DNA from: Acinetobacter indicus CIP 110367
GTDB taxonomy: Bacteria; Pseudomonadota; Gammaproteobacteria; Pseudomonadales; Moraxellaceae
Reading direction: 5' to 3'
NCBI RefSeq assembly: GCF_000488255.1
Contig: NZ_KI530756.1
Location: 1-64,000, forward strand
DNA length: 64,000 nt
Below are positions 46,920 to 56,395 of this stretch, in pieces (the first letter of the stretch is position 1; every line of letters starts with the position of its first letter). The translations under genes were made by a program, and so were the position numbers. The notes under the pieces were generated by a model. The model was not told the origin of the DNA, did not search any database, and saw nothing but the letters and a program-made list of their open reading frames with translations.

Positions 46920-48314
46920 ATGACCGTATATAACAAATTAAAGATCGCGATTTTAGCTATTCTTGCCTCACAACATATTCATGCGATTAATGTCGATCCT
47001 GTTCAGATTCAGTCAGCACCTGGGGAATTGCTGTATGCTGAAATGAACTTCCGTCAGTCCAATGTCAATGCGCCGATTGAAGTCAGTCTGGCCTCGGCAG
47101 AAGACTTGATGGCCATTGGTGCCAGCCATCGTCCACCGGGTCATTTAAACTTCTTTACCCGACGTGATGGTGCTGGCAACGGGGTCATTACCATTACCTC
47201 TTCTCGGCCACTGACCGATACCGAATTGAATATTGTGGTCAAAATTCGTGAAGGCTCGGCCACGCGTTTACAGCATATTAAAACCTCACTAAAACGTAGT
47301 ACCCTGGCAGAACAACGCGCGCAGCTGCAACCGAAAGAGCAGCCGCTAACCCCGGTTATGGTCGTGAATGAACGGGACATTGCCTTAAACTTGCCGACCA
47401 GTACCGCCTATACCACAGCCACCACTGCATCTACCAGCACCACGCGCAGTGTAGAAGCACCCTTGGCGATTCAAGCCAGCCCGCCACCGGCTTTAAGTCC
47501 ATCAACTACAGCAACTGTCAGCGCAGCAGCACAGCCGGCTGCAAGCCCTGTGTCAGCGGTTACGCCATCGACTTCGGCGACATCAGCTCAACCGGCCTCT
47601 ACACATAACGCGGGCAACATAGCTGCCGTAAATACAGCTGCTCCGGTTTCAGCAGACCCACTGGTCAAGAAATATGCCGAGCAGTTAAAAGCGCAGCAAC
47701 AGCAAGCACCGGCAAAGCCGGCACCGGTTACAGCACCCAAAGCACCTGCTCCATCTGCGCCAGCATCAACCACAGCACGGCATGTGGTGCAATCCAATGA
47801 ATCGCTATGGGCCATTGCCTCACGTATCGCCGCAGAGAACCAGCAGCCGGTCGGCGAAGTGATGCAACAGATTAAAGCCCATAATGAACATGCCTTTATT
47901 CAGGGCGATGCCAACCGTTTACGCCGCGGTGCCACCTTGAACTTACAGGCCGTCAGCAGCGGGCAAAAAGCCGCGAAAAAGACCGTGCCGATCCCAGCAA
48001 CTCAGCCTTTACGCCAGTCTGGCAAGGCCAAATACCGGATCAGTCAGGCCGAAATGAGCCTGGTGGCAGAAAATCAGCAAGATTCTGCCCAAGGTTCTGC
48101 CAAAAAGAACACACAAAGCGCGCAAACCTCAGAAGAGTTGTCACTAAAAGTTATGACAGCGCGTGAGAAAACCGTTAAATTACAGAGAAACGTAACACAG
48201 TTAGAATTGGCATTAAGTCAGAAGGATCAAAGAATTCAATTACTCAATGCGCGTCTTGCTGAATTGCAACAACAGTTGAAAAAGCAACAAGCCGAAAATA
48301 AGCCAAAACTCTAA
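46920..48314 (+). CDS. FimV-like periplasmic protein with LysM domain (N-terminal half)
   Basis: A 464-residue protein. A signal peptide (ending near HIHA) precedes a FimV N-terminal beta domain (INVDPVQIQSAPGELLYAEMNF), a Ser/Thr/Ala/Pro-rich linker, and a LysM peptidoglycan-binding domain (about 287-341: HVVQSNESLWAIASRI). A coiled coil occupies the last 60 residues. This is the periplasmic half of FimV, which in Pseudomonas continues into a membrane helix and cytoplasmic TPR part. The start at 46920 is set by the signal peptide; a codon at 46899 is also open. The stop TAA and the next ORF share one frame. Confidence 0.82.
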   Translation: MTVYNKLKIAILAILASQHIHAINVDPVQIQSAPGELLYAEMNFRQSNVNAPIEVSLASAEDLMAIGASHRPPGHLNFFTRRDGAGNGVITITSSRPLTDTELNIVVKIREGSATRLQHIKTSLKRSTLAEQRAQLQPKEQPLTPVMVVNERDIALNLPTSTAYTTATTASTSTTRSVEAPLAIQASPPPALSPSTTATVSAAAQPAASPVSAVTPSTSATSAQPASTHNAGNIAAVNTAAPVSADPLVKKYAEQLKAQQQQAPAKPAPVTAPKAPAPSAPASTTARHVVQSNESLWAIASRIAAENQQPVGEVMQQIKAHNEHAFIQGDANRLRRGATLNLQAVSSGQKAAKKTVPIPATQPLRQSGKAKYRISQAEMSLVAENQQDSAQGSAKKNTQSAQTSEELSLKVMTAREKTVKLQRNVTQLELALSQKDQRIQLLNARLAELQQQLKKQQAENKPKL

Positions 48315-48380
48315 CGTATTACTCAACATGATTTTTTTCAGGAGAGATGGTTTATCCCTCTCTGCCTAAGGGGTAGCAAC

Positions 48381-49814
48381 ATGCTGATTTATGTGATTCC
48401 ATTTATTTTGTTACTGGTCATCGCGCTGGTGTTAAAAAAGCGTGAAGCCAATAAAGAATCCGAACCAGCAGCAAAAAAACCGGCTGCAGCCAGTAAAACC
48501 AAGACCAAGAAAAGCACCACTACGAAGAAAACTACGGTCAAAACTGCCGTAGTGGCCGAGCCTGTTGCCGAACCACAAGGAAGCACACCACTTCCGGCAG
48601 ATTTACGCCAGACCATTGAGACCCAGATTCGTGACCGTAAATTTTTCTCGGCCGAAGCGCAGATTAATCAGGCGCTGAAACGTGACCCGTCGTTGCATGA
48701 ACTGTATCTGCTGTTACTGGATGTGCATCTGACCCAAAAAGATGAATTTGCCACCCGCCAATTGCTGGATCATCTGAAAAATCTGGGACTGGAAGATATT
48801 CTGGCTCAGGCTGAAGCCAGAATCGAAGCACAGAAAGCCTCTCAAACCAAAGAAGAAACACCGGCCTCTGCAGCGCCAACTACTGCAGCGTTTTCTGAAA
48901 CACCAGTTAGCGCAAAAACACAAACCCCTGCGGATTTTGATGCACTGATTCAATCCAGCAATTCAAGCACAGCCAGCACGTCATTTGACCAGTTACAACA
49001 GTCACTCAAAACCGAAACACCAGTCGCAAAAACCGAAAGTGCTCCGGTAGCAGATCTGGAATTTACCCCAAGTACTCCGGCTGCGCCTGTTAACACCCCT
49101 GCGCCAGCAAAAGCAGAAGAAGTTCAACCTCTTGAATTTAATCTGTCTTTTGACTCGGCTGCCGGCACACAAGCAGCTACACCGGTCGAACCGGCTCCTG
49201 CAGCAGCGCAGGAACCTCAGACATTAGATTTCTCGTTTGAGCTGGAACCAACACCAACCCAAGCTGCACCGGTAACACCGGTTGAGCCAGTGACTCCGGC
49301 TGCACAAGAACCTCAGGCACTGGATTTCTCGTTTGAGCTGGAAAAGACTGCAACTGAAGCCACACCTGCGACCACACCAGCTGTCACCACCCCACCTGCG
49401 GAAGAAAAATCAGACTTTAGTTTTGATTTCTCGATCAGTCCTACACCGGTGGCTGAACAGCCGGTAGAGCCTGCAGTTACCGCACCAGCAGACACTGCAC
49501 CGCTATTCCAGTTTGACTTAGATAGCGCACCAACCATTGAAGCGACACCAGCAGCACCTGAAGCACCAATGGTTGAAGAGCCCGCTATTGCTGCGGTGGC
49601 GGCAACCGCGGTTGATCCGCATGATCCGCTGATTCAGTCCTTCCCTGAACTGGCCGAAGTCAATGAAATCCAGCTGAATCTGGAGCTAGCTCAGCAATAT
49701 ATTGAGCTGGGTGCCTATGATGCGGCCCGTGCCCTGCTGGCAGAAAAAGAAGCAAACTATTCTGCAGCGCAGCAGCAACACGCCACGCAGTTACTCAATC
49801 AAATAGCTTCTTGA
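48381..49814 (+). CDS. FimV-like transmembrane/cytoplasmic protein (C-terminal half)
   Basis: A 477-residue protein. It begins with a membrane helix (MLIYVIPFILLLVIALVLKKR), then a Lys/Thr-rich basic stretch, a helical section (KFFSAEAQINQALKRDPSLHELYLLLLDVH) with TPR character, a long acidic linker containing repeats with LDFSFELE, and a C-terminal TPR-like domain (LNLELAQQYIELGAYDAARALLAEKE). That is the FimV membrane plus cytoplasmic part. AAGGGG precedes the ATG at good distance. It is in the same frame as the LysM ORF, 66 bp after its stop. Confidence 0.83.
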   Translation: MLIYVIPFILLLVIALVLKKREANKESEPAAKKPAAASKTKTKKSTTTKKTTVKTAVVAEPVAEPQGSTPLPADLRQTIETQIRDRKFFSAEAQINQALKRDPSLHELYLLLLDVHLTQKDEFATRQLLDHLKNLGLEDILAQAEARIEAQKASQTKEETPASAAPTTAAFSETPVSAKTQTPADFDALIQSSNSSTASTSFDQLQQSLKTETPVAKTESAPVADLEFTPSTPAAPVNTPAPAKAEEVQPLEFNLSFDSAAGTQAATPVEPAPAAAQEPQTLDFSFELEPTPTQAAPVTPVEPVTPAAQEPQALDFSFELEKTATEATPATTPAVTTPPAEEKSDFSFDFSISPTPVAEQPVEPAVTAPADTAPLFQFDLDSAPTIEATPAAPEAPMVEEPAIAAVAATAVDPHDPLIQSFPELAEVNEIQLNLELAQQYIELGAYDAARALLAEKEANYSAAQQQHATQLLNQIAS

Positions 49815-49833
49815 AGCAAATCTCACTAAGATA

Positions 49834-49860
49834 AAGCAGTCATCCTTGGCTGCTTTTTTT
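49834..49860 (+). terminator. terminator-like hairpin directly before the asparaginase start
   Basis: AAGCAG and CTGCTT form a six-bp stem around ten bases; the T run (49854-49860) abuts the ATG of the next gene. It may end the fimV transcript, attenuate the asparaginase gene, or both. Confidence 0.6.
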
Positions 49861-50829
49861 ATGATGAAAAAAATTGCATTAATTTATATGGGCGGTACCT
49901 TTGGCTGTGTCGGTGAGCCACTCAGCCCCATGCCCGCAGAGCAGTTTCTCCCCCAGCTGCGTCATGTGCTGCCGCTACATCTGTCGGTGGAATGTTTTGT
50001 GGCGCCGGTGATTCAGGACAGCAGCCGCTGTACCGCGACCGACTGGCTGCGACTGGTGCAGTTTATCCAACAGCTGCAGTTACAACAGTTTCAGCATTTT
50101 GTCGTCATTCATGGCACCGATACTTTAAGCTATGCCAGTGCCGTGCTGGCACACTTTATCGCGCAGTCTGCACATGTAGTGCTGACTGGCAGCCAGTATC
50201 CACTGCTGACCATAAATGGACAGAACACCCGTGACTTCAGCGATGCGCTGGATAACCTGAATTTCGCCCTGGAATCGGTGCTGCAATTGCCGGTTGGCGT
50301 GTATCTGGCGTTTCATCATCAATGTTTCCATGGTCGCAGCGCCTTAAAATGCCACACCACTGAATTAGATGCTTTTCAGGGTCAGGCCGCCAGCAGTGCT
50401 TTACATCAAAAAGAACAAGCCGCCTACTTGGTACAGGCTGCAGATCTGGACAAAGCACAACACTTCAACTGCATGAGTGTGATGATGCAGCCGATTGGTT
50501 TAGAGCAGCAGCTCGCCAATTTGAAACTGATCGCCCAGCAGCCACCGCATTGCCTGATTTTACAAGGCTTTGGTACTGGTAATCTGGCTGTAAATGAAAC
50601 ACTCCTGACGTTGCTACAGTCCTTACAGACGCAAGATTGTGCCGTGATTCTGACCACCCAAGTGCCATTTGGCCCATTGGATCAGCGTTATGCGATCAGC
50701 AGCTGGATCCAGAACAGTAAAATTTTAGTCAATGATGGCTTTGGACATGCAGATCTGTATGCAAAAGCATTAAAAATGTATTTACAATACCCGCGCAGAG
50801 AACAATGGCAACAGCATTGGTATGACTAA
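49861..50829 (+). CDS. L-asparaginase (type I)
   Basis: Hydrolyses asparagine to aspartate and ammonia. 322 residues, no signal peptide, so probably the cytoplasmic type I enzyme. The catalytic threonines are in YMGGTFG and HGTDTLSYA; the Lys/Asp partners lie in TDT and LTGSQYP. The hinge GFGTGN is present. There is no visible Shine-Dalgarno: the ATGs at 49861 and 49864 directly follow a terminator-like T run. A start further up would run into that hairpin. Confidence 0.88.
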   Translation: MMKKIALIYMGGTFGCVGEPLSPMPAEQFLPQLRHVLPLHLSVECFVAPVIQDSSRCTATDWLRLVQFIQQLQLQQFQHFVVIHGTDTLSYASAVLAHFIAQSAHVVLTGSQYPLLTINGQNTRDFSDALDNLNFALESVLQLPVGVYLAFHHQCFHGRSALKCHTTELDAFQGQAASSALHQKEQAAYLVQAADLDKAQHFNCMSVMMQPIGLEQQLANLKLIAQQPPHCLILQGFGTGNLAVNETLLTLLQSLQTQDCAVILTTQVPFGPLDQRYAISSWIQNSKILVNDGFGHADLYAKALKMYLQYPRREQWQQHWYD

Positions 50830-50847
50830 GGCCAATTTGAGGTGAAT

Positions 50848-51645
50848 ATGCAACGTTTTGCGGTCGGGATTGAATTTTGTGGTATTCGCTACCGGGGCTG
50901 GCAAACCCAGCAACCAGGCGTCCCGAGCGTGCAGGAAACGCTGGAAAAGGTCCTCTCCAAAATTGCCGATGAACCGATTATCCTGCATGGCGCTGGCCGT
51001 ACCGATGCCGGCGTGCATGCCACCAATATGGTGGCACATTTCGACACGGCAGCCATTCGCCCTGAACGCGGCTGGCTGATGGGAGCCAATAGCCAGCTAC
51101 CCAAAGACATTGCCATTCAGTGGATTAAGGCTATGGACATGGATTTTCATGCCCGCTTTAAGGCCTGTGCGCGCCGCTACCGTTATGTGGTGTATAACCA
51201 TCCACAGCGCCCGGCCCTGCTGCATAAACAGGTCACCCATGCCTACTATGCGCTGGATGTCGACAAGATGATTGCCGCTGCGCAAAAGTTTGAAGGCACT
51301 CATAATTTTGAAAGCTTCCGTGCCGCAGCCTGTCAGTCCAATCAGCCGGTCCGCACCGTCAGCCATTGCCGCCTGATCCGTCACGGGCATTATTTGGTGC
51401 TCGATATTCAGGCCGATGGTTTCCTGCATCATATGGTGCGGAATATCATGGGCTGTCTGCTGGAAATTGGCCAAGGTATGTATGATATTGACCATATTGA
51501 TACAATTTTTGCCGCACAGGATCGTAAAGCGGCTGGCATTACCGCCCCACCAGATGGCCTGTACTTTATCCAGGCGCACTATCCAGAGCAGTTTGACTTG
51601 CCTCAAGTGCCTTTAGGTCCGCATTGGCTGAATATGCCGGAATAA
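50848..51645 (+). CDS. truA: tRNA pseudouridine(38-40) synthase TruA
   Basis: Forms pseudouridine at positions 38-40 of tRNAs. 265 residues starting MQRFAVGIEFCGIRYRGWQTQ. The catalytic Asp is in GAGRTDAGVHA, with RRYRYVVYN and FLHHMVRNIMG as further family signatures. The ATG at 50848 has GAGG five bases before it; a GTG at 50842 is less likely. It is 18 bp downstream of the asparaginase stop and probably co-transcribed. No terminator on this strand is clear. Confidence 0.95.
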   Translation: MQRFAVGIEFCGIRYRGWQTQQPGVPSVQETLEKVLSKIADEPIILHGAGRTDAGVHATNMVAHFDTAAIRPERGWLMGANSQLPKDIAIQWIKAMDMDFHARFKACARRYRYVVYNHPQRPALLHKQVTHAYYALDVDKMIAAAQKFEGTHNFESFRAAACQSNQPVRTVSHCRLIRHGHYLVLDIQADGFLHHMVRNIMGCLLEIGQGMYDIDHIDTIFAAQDRKAAGITAPPDGLYFIQAHYPEQFDLPQVPLGPHWLNMPE

Positions 51646-51752
51646 TTGTATTCCGTCTTACCTCCCTTTTAGCCAGGAAGGATTTTATCCCCGCCATTTC
51701 CAGGCTTTAAAAATAAAAGTCACCCTTGCATCAAGCGGCAACTCTAAAAAAA

Positions 51753-51773
51753 TCCCCCTTTTATCAAGGGGGG
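51753..51773 (-). terminator. terminator of the AraC-type gene
   Basis: On the minus strand CCCCCTT and AAGGGGG pair around TGATA and are followed by ATTTTTTTA. Confidence 0.8.
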
Positions 51774-51785
51774 CTGCGGAGATGC

Positions 51786-52793
51786 TTAACGCTGCTTACG
51801 TTTTCGGTACTCGACCGGTGTTTCATTGGTCCAGCGTTTAAAAGCCCGGTAAAAGGTGCTCGGTTCAGAAAATCCGGTCAGATACACAATCCGCTCCACG
51901 CTTTCATTGGTATTGGCCAGCAGCTTTTTGGCCAGACGACAACGATAATCCGAGAGAATCTGCTGGAAACTGGTATTGGCCTCACTCAGCTGGGTGCGTA
52001 AACGACGCGGCGTGATATTCAGCTGCGCTGCCACGGTTTCCAATGTGGTTTCCCCACTTTCTAGGGTCGACCCAATCGCCCGGCGTACTTCACCGACCAG
52101 ATCATAACGCGCCAGTTCCTGCAGTTTCTCCAGCGCCAGCTGCTCATGTAACTGCAACAGCTCCGGCTCGGCCTGCCACAGCGGATATTCTAAAATAGAG
52201 GGATCGAAATACAGTCGTGTTTCATTCTGCCCCAGACTGACCGGGCACTCATAGACCCGGAAATATTCATCATCGGCAGCGCCCTGCTGGAAATTAAAGT
52301 CGATATACAGCGGCTGGAATTTGCCTTCGGTAATAAACTTGAAGAAACGCAAAATGCCCGACATGGCACATTCAGAAAAGTGACGATTGACAATATTGTC
52401 AGCCCACGGCTGTTGACCATTGGTTAAATAACAGCGGTCATCTTCAATCACCAGTTTGGCATCAAAGGCATCACTGATTAAACGCTGATAGGCCAGTGCC
52501 CGTTTTAAACCTTCACCAAAATTTTCCGAAGAAATAAACAGATGCTCAATCACCTGACCACGATAGAGCGGCAAATGTTCACCCAGATGCAAACCAATAT
52601 CCGGGTCACGGCTGACTTCTTCCGCCGCCACCCAAAACGCATACTGCGCGCCCAAAGGCGTACGATCATTGGCCTCAACCTGATTAAGTGCGACACCTGC
52701 TTTTGTTAATATTTCTTCGGTTGGCAAACCGGCACGACGAATCGCTTGGTAGCCTAATCGCAATACAACCGATGCATCAGTTAGCTGACCCAC
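51786..52793 (-). CDS. AraC/XylS family transcriptional regulator (arabinose-bd/OruR type)
   Basis: A 335-residue regulator. The N-terminal effector domain (IRRAGLPTEEILTKAGVALNQVE, WVAAEEVSRDPDIGLHLGEHL) is of the arabinose_bd/OruR-like kind. The C-terminal pair of helix-turn-helix motifs is LETVAAQLNITPRRLRTQLSEANTSFQQIL and ERIVYLTGFSEPSTFYRAFKRWTNETPVEYRK. Effector and targets are unknown. It is divergent from infA. Confidence 0.9.
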   Translation of the reverse strand: MGQLTDASVVLRLGYQAIRRAGLPTEEILTKAGVALNQVEANDRTPLGAQYAFWVAAEEVSRDPDIGLHLGEHLPLYRGQVIEHLFISSENFGEGLKRALAYQRLISDAFDAKLVIEDDRCYLTNGQQPWADNIVNRHFSECAMSGILRFFKFITEGKFQPLYIDFNFQQGAADDEYFRVYECPVSLGQNETRLYFDPSILEYPLWQAEPELLQLHEQLALEKLQELARYDLVGEVRRAIGSTLESGETTLETVAAQLNITPRRLRTQLSEANTSFQQILSDYRCRLAKKLLANTNESVERIVYLTGFSEPSTFYRAFKRWTNETPVEYRKRKQR

Positions 52794-52961
52794 GCAAAGA
52801 CCTTCCTTGTATGTTCTTCATTTATACTTAAAAAGATTGATTTTAGATTAACTGTGATTGACCAAACTGACAACCATCCACCACGTTTTTTTGTAGAAAA
52901 AATTTAAATGTTTTGTTCGCTTATTTTACTGACAGATGATTCATCTGCGGCGGGTTTCACC

Positions 52962-52990
52962 TTGATTTTTTCAAAAAAATTGACTATAAT
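52962..52990 (+). promoter_or_regulatory. infA promoter
   Basis: TTGATT (52962-52967), 17-bp spacer, perfect TATAAT (52985-52990), about 33 bp before the infA start. Confidence 0.75.
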
Positions 52991-53023
52991 TTGCGCCTTT
53001 CCAATTTGATCATCAGGTAGGCT

Positions 53024-53245
53024 ATGGCCAATAAAGAGGAACTCATCGAGTTCGAAGGCGTTGTCACCGAAACGCTTCCTAATACTATGTTCCGTGTACG
53101 TTTAGAAAACGGTCACGAGGTGATTGCCCATATTTCAGGTAAAATGCGCAAGCACTATATTCGCATTTTAACTGGCGACAGCGTGAAAGTTGAAATGACG
53201 CCTTATGACTTAACGAAAGGTCGTATTACCTATCGTGCACGCTAA
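53024..53245 (+). CDS. infA: translation initiation factor IF-1
   Basis: A 73-residue S1/OB-fold protein that blocks the ribosomal A site during initiation. [41 protein letters not shown] is diagnostic. It is monocistronic with its own promoter and terminator. Confidence 0.98.
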   Translation: MANKEELIEFEGVVTETLPNTMFRVRLENGHEVIAHISGKMRKHYIRILTGDSVKVEMTPYDLTKGRITYRAR

Positions 53246-53259
53246 GTTTTAGCGCAAGC

Positions 53260-53290
53260 AAAAAGCCACCTTCAACAGTGGCTTTTTTAT
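53260..53290 (+). terminator. infA terminator
   Basis: AAAGCCAC and GTGGCTTT pair around seven bases, followed by six T. Confidence 0.9.
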
Positions 53291-53408
53291 TGGCTGCTGA
53301 TGCTGTGTAACAGCCAAGAATGGCGTCGAGATCTGCCGCTTATCGAATATACACATATTTTTAGGCTGTCCTTGCCTAGAATGAAGTTTTATTCAATGGA
53401 GATCGCGC

Positions 53409-53804
53409 ATGTTTGTTTCTCGCTCCGTTGCTTTGGCGCTCTTCGCGTTCAGTCTCTCCGCTTGTGTAACCACGCCGTCCAGTACCCGAGCTGAACGTGA
53501 TACCTATCTGGCTCAGTTTGTCGGCCAGTCCAGCCAGCAGATTCGCCAGCAGCTCGATTTAAGCCTGCTCGGTTACGAACAGGTCAGTTCACCACAAATC
53601 AACCCACAGGCGCTCACCTACACCGTTATACGCCCAATCAGCATTCCGATTCCTGTAGCGAATGCCCCGGCCACCGGCCCAGCCCATATTCCAGCACCCA
53701 TTGGCCCAGCCAACAGCTATGATATTAACCTGCACTGCCAGATTGTGTTCCGGCTGGAACAGGATATTGCCCGCTCTGTACACTATAGCGGTCGCACCTG
53801 TTAA
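53409..53804 (+). CDS. small lipoprotein of unknown function
   Basis: A 131-residue lipoprotein. The signal peptide ends in the lipobox LSAC (lipid Cys19). A helix with QQIRQQLDLSLLGYEQV follows, then a Pro/Ile/Ala-rich stretch and two late cysteines likely to form a disulfide. Asp is absent just after the lipid Cys (VTT), which favours transport to the outer membrane. No close family is recognised. Confidence 0.75.
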   Translation: MFVSRSVALALFAFSLSACVTTPSSTRAERDTYLAQFVGQSSQQIRQQLDLSLLGYEQVSSPQINPQALTYTVIRPISIPIPVANAPATGPAHIPAPIGPANSYDINLHCQIVFRLEQDIARSVHYSGRTC

Positions 53805-53838
53805 GCGCTGAATTTAGAGCTGACCATTCAATAGCCAT

Positions 53839-53868
53839 AAAAAAACGCAGCCTGAAGCTGCGTTTTTT
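53839..53868. terminator. bidirectional terminator
   Basis: AACGCAGC and GCTGCGTT pair around five bases with A and T tracts on the two sides, between convergent genes. Confidence 0.88.
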
Positions 53869-53884
53869 GATTTGCTGTCGAGAC

Positions 53885-54964
53885 TTAGCCCAATGCCGCA
53901 ACCACAGCCTGACCCATTTCCTGAGTACCCACTTTATTCATGCCTTCAGACATGATGTCAGCCGTACGTAAACCTTGATCAAGCACATTGCCCACTGCAT
54001 CTTCAATCGCTTTCGCGGCAGCTTCTTCACGGAAGGTATAACGCAGCATCATTGCCACAGACAAGATGGTCGCCAACGGGTTGGCAATGTTCTGGCCAGC
54101 GATGTCTGGTGCTGAACCATGACATGGCTCATACATACCTTTGCCATTTTCATCTAGCGACGCTGATGGCAACATACCGATAGAACCGGTCAGCATTGCT
54201 GCTTCATCAGACAGGATGTCACCAAACAGGTTACCGGTTACCAGTACGTCAAACTGTTTTGGCGCACGTACCAATTGCATTGCAGCATTGTCGACATACA
54301 TGTGGGACAGGTTGATTTCTGGATATTGTTCAGCATGTAGCTGGGTCACGGTCTGCTTCCACAGCTCAGTCACTTCCAGCACGTTGGCTTTGTCCACCGA
54401 GCAGACTTTACCACCACGCAGTTTGGCCATTTCAAAAGCCACTTTGGCAATACGCTTGATTTCTGATTCAGCATAGACGTCGGTGTTAAAGCCCTGTTTC
54501 TCGCCATTTTCCAGCTCGCGAATACCACGTGGCTGACCAAAGTAAATCCCACCCGTCAGTTCACGTACAATCAGGATATCCAGACCCAATACAATTTCCG
54601 GCTTTAAGCTAGACGCATCAGCCAGTTGCGGATACAGAATCGCTGGACGCAGGTTAGCAAACAGGTTTAATTCGCTACGTAATTTTAACAGGCCACGTTC
54701 CGGGCGGATCGAACGCTCAATCGTATCCCATTTTGGACCACCAACTGCACCAAGCAATAAAGCATCGGCTTTTTTCGCCTGTTCAGACGTCACATCCGGA
54801 TAAGGTGAACCATGCGCATCAATCGCGGCACCACCTAACAATCCCTGTTCCCACGTCAAGCCCAGATTGAACTTTTCATTAACACGCGTAAGCACCTGCT
54901 CCGCTGCTGTGACGATTTCTGGGCCAATACCGTCACCGGCAAGAATCAAAATATGTTTTGACAT
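53885..54964 (-). CDS. leuB: 3-isopropylmalate dehydrogenase
   Basis: Oxidative decarboxylation of 3-isopropylmalate in leucine synthesis. 359 residues. [21 protein letters not shown], the GGPKWD loop, [14 protein letters not shown] and [14 protein letters not shown] are family signatures. ATG 54964 (MSKHILI) has GGA at proper spacing. The in-frame ATG at 54976 lies too close to its GGAA. It is last in the leuC-leuD-lipoprotein-leuB unit. Confidence 0.97.
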   Translation of the reverse strand: MSKHILILAGDGIGPEIVTAAEQVLTRVNEKFNLGLTWEQGLLGGAAIDAHGSPYPDVTSEQAKKADALLLGAVGGPKWDTIERSIRPERGLLKLRSELNLFANLRPAILYPQLADASSLKPEIVLGLDILIVRELTGGIYFGQPRGIRELENGEKQGFNTDVYAESEIKRIAKVAFEMAKLRGGKVCSVDKANVLEVTELWKQTVTQLHAEQYPEINLSHMYVDNAAMQLVRAPKQFDVLVTGNLFGDILSDEAAMLTGSIGMLPSASLDENGKGMYEPCHGSAPDIAGQNIANPLATILSVAMMLRYTFREEAAAKAIEDAVGNVLDQGLRTADIMSEGMNKVGTQEMGQAVVAALG

Positions 54965-55004
54965 GAGTTTTTCCATTTCCTGTAGCAGTCAACGACTGTG
55001 GAGA

Positions 55005-55568
55005 CTAAATTTTCTGTTCCACAAATTCCCCCAGTCCATGTAAGACATTATAAGGTTTGCAGAAACGTCGAATAATTTTCTGGTTTTGTAAAAGATCCAC
55101 ACACAGCGGCTCTGGCGCCGAAACATTCAGCAGACTGCCTTTATGCTTGCTGCGGTCACGGTACATTTTAAAAGTGTACGTTTGACGCGGCTTAAACTGA
55201 TGAATGACGTGCAGGGTTTCGGCCTGATCACGGGAAATCGGATAGAACCGGATCACCACTTCATGCTGTTTGGCCGGAACCGACAGATACAGCGGATTAG
55301 GCTGCCGTAGTGAATCTGCCTGCAAGCGCACCAGTCCCTGCTTGATGGCTTCACGACTCAGACGCTGACTTTCAGCATCCATGATCATGACCCGGTTCAA
55401 GCGTTCAAACTCGCAATGCTCGGTACCTGAACAATAAATACGTGCATTGGATTGGGATGCCTGTGTCTCTTTTACCTGTTTTAGACGTGCTGTATCCCAG
55501 GTTTGACATGCTGTTAACAGCGTAGCCACTCCCCCCAATACAGCAAGCCGACGAAAAACCTTCAACAT
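55005..55568 (-). CDS. lipoprotein inside the leu operon
   Basis: A 187-residue lipoprotein. The signal peptide ends LLTAC, giving lipid Cys at 21. The mature part has a cysteine pair CSGTEHC and two further cysteines (PLCV, RRFCKPYN). No enzymatic motif is visible. It lies between leuD and leuB on the same strand, 40 bp upstream of leuB. Its role in leucine synthesis is not obvious and may be unrelated. Confidence 0.8.
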   Translation of the reverse strand: MLKVFRRLAVLGGVATLLTACQTWDTARLKQVKETQASQSNARIYCSGTEHCEFERLNRVMIMDAESQRLSREAIKQGLVRLQADSLRQPNPLYLSVPAKQHEVVIRFYPISRDQAETLHVIHQFKPRQTYTFKMYRDRSKHKGSLLNVSAPEPLCVDLLQNQKIIRRFCKPYNVLHGLGEFVEQKI

Positions 55569-55669
55569 AGCCCGAGCCCAACCTCATCAAAAAGCAGAAT
55601 ATTTAAATTATTATGCCTTGAATGTTAACAAGAGTTCGACGCCCGTGCTATGCCTATTTACGAAATAAC

Positions 55670-56320
55670 TTAAGCTTGAATTTCCGCAAACACCCACGGA
55701 CGCACGGCTTTGGTTTTCTCCTCATACGCGCGAATATCATCGGCATCTTGCAAGGTCAAACCAATATCATCCAGACCGTTTAACAGGCAATGCTTACGGA
55801 ATGGATCAACTTCAAACTTGAATGCTTCACCGTTTGGCGTACGGACTTCCTGTGCTTCAAGGTCAATAGTTAACTGATAACCTTCATTGGCTGCACATTC
55901 CTTAAATAGCTGATCAATCTGCGCTTCGGTTAAAATCACCGGTAACATGCCGTTTTTAAAGCAGTTATTAAAGAAGATATCCGCAAAACTTGGGGCAATG
56001 ACTGTACGCAAGCCGTATTCACTTAAAGCCCACGGCGCATGCTCACGGCTGGAACCGCAACCAAAGTTGGCACGTGAAATTAAAATGCTGGCGCCCTGAT
56101 AACGCGGCTGGTTCAAGACGAAATCTGGGTTTTTAGGACGGGTTGAATTGTCCTGACCCGGATAGCCTTCATCTAAATAACGCAATTCATCAAACAGGTT
56201 GTCACCGAAACCGGTACGTTTGATTGATTTCAAGAACTGTTTTGGAATAATTAAATCGGTATCGACATTGGCACGGTCTAAAGGTGCAACGATACCCTGT
56301 TCAACGGTATAAGCTTTCAT
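55670..56320 (-). CDS. leuD: 3-isopropylmalate dehydratase small subunit
   Basis: With LeuC isomerises 2- to 3-isopropylmalate. 216 residues: [30 protein letters not shown], and [15 protein letters not shown] are the substrate-binding signatures. It follows leuC by 75 bp. Confidence 0.97.
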   Translation of the reverse strand: MKAYTVEQGIVAPLDRANVDTDLIIPKQFLKSIKRTGFGDNLFDELRYLDEGYPGQDNSTRPKNPDFVLNQPRYQGASILISRANFGCGSSREHAPWALSEYGLRTVIAPSFADIFFNNCFKNGMLPVILTEAQIDQLFKECAANEGYQLTIDLEAQEVRTPNGEAFKFEVDPFRKHCLLNGLDDIGLTLQDADDIRAYEEKTKAVRPWVFAEIQA

Positions 56321-56395
56321 ATTTATGTTCCAATGAATCCGTACTCTCTCTCACATCCGCTCCAGCAAGGAGCGGCCTGGGATGAGGGCTTAAAC

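Noticed and set aside
48315..48380. sequencing error or frameshift between the FimV ORFs
   Set aside because: Both ORFs are in one frame, so no frameshift is needed; the second ORF has its own ribosome-binding site and natural membrane start. A point mutation to TAA remains possible and is covered in findings.
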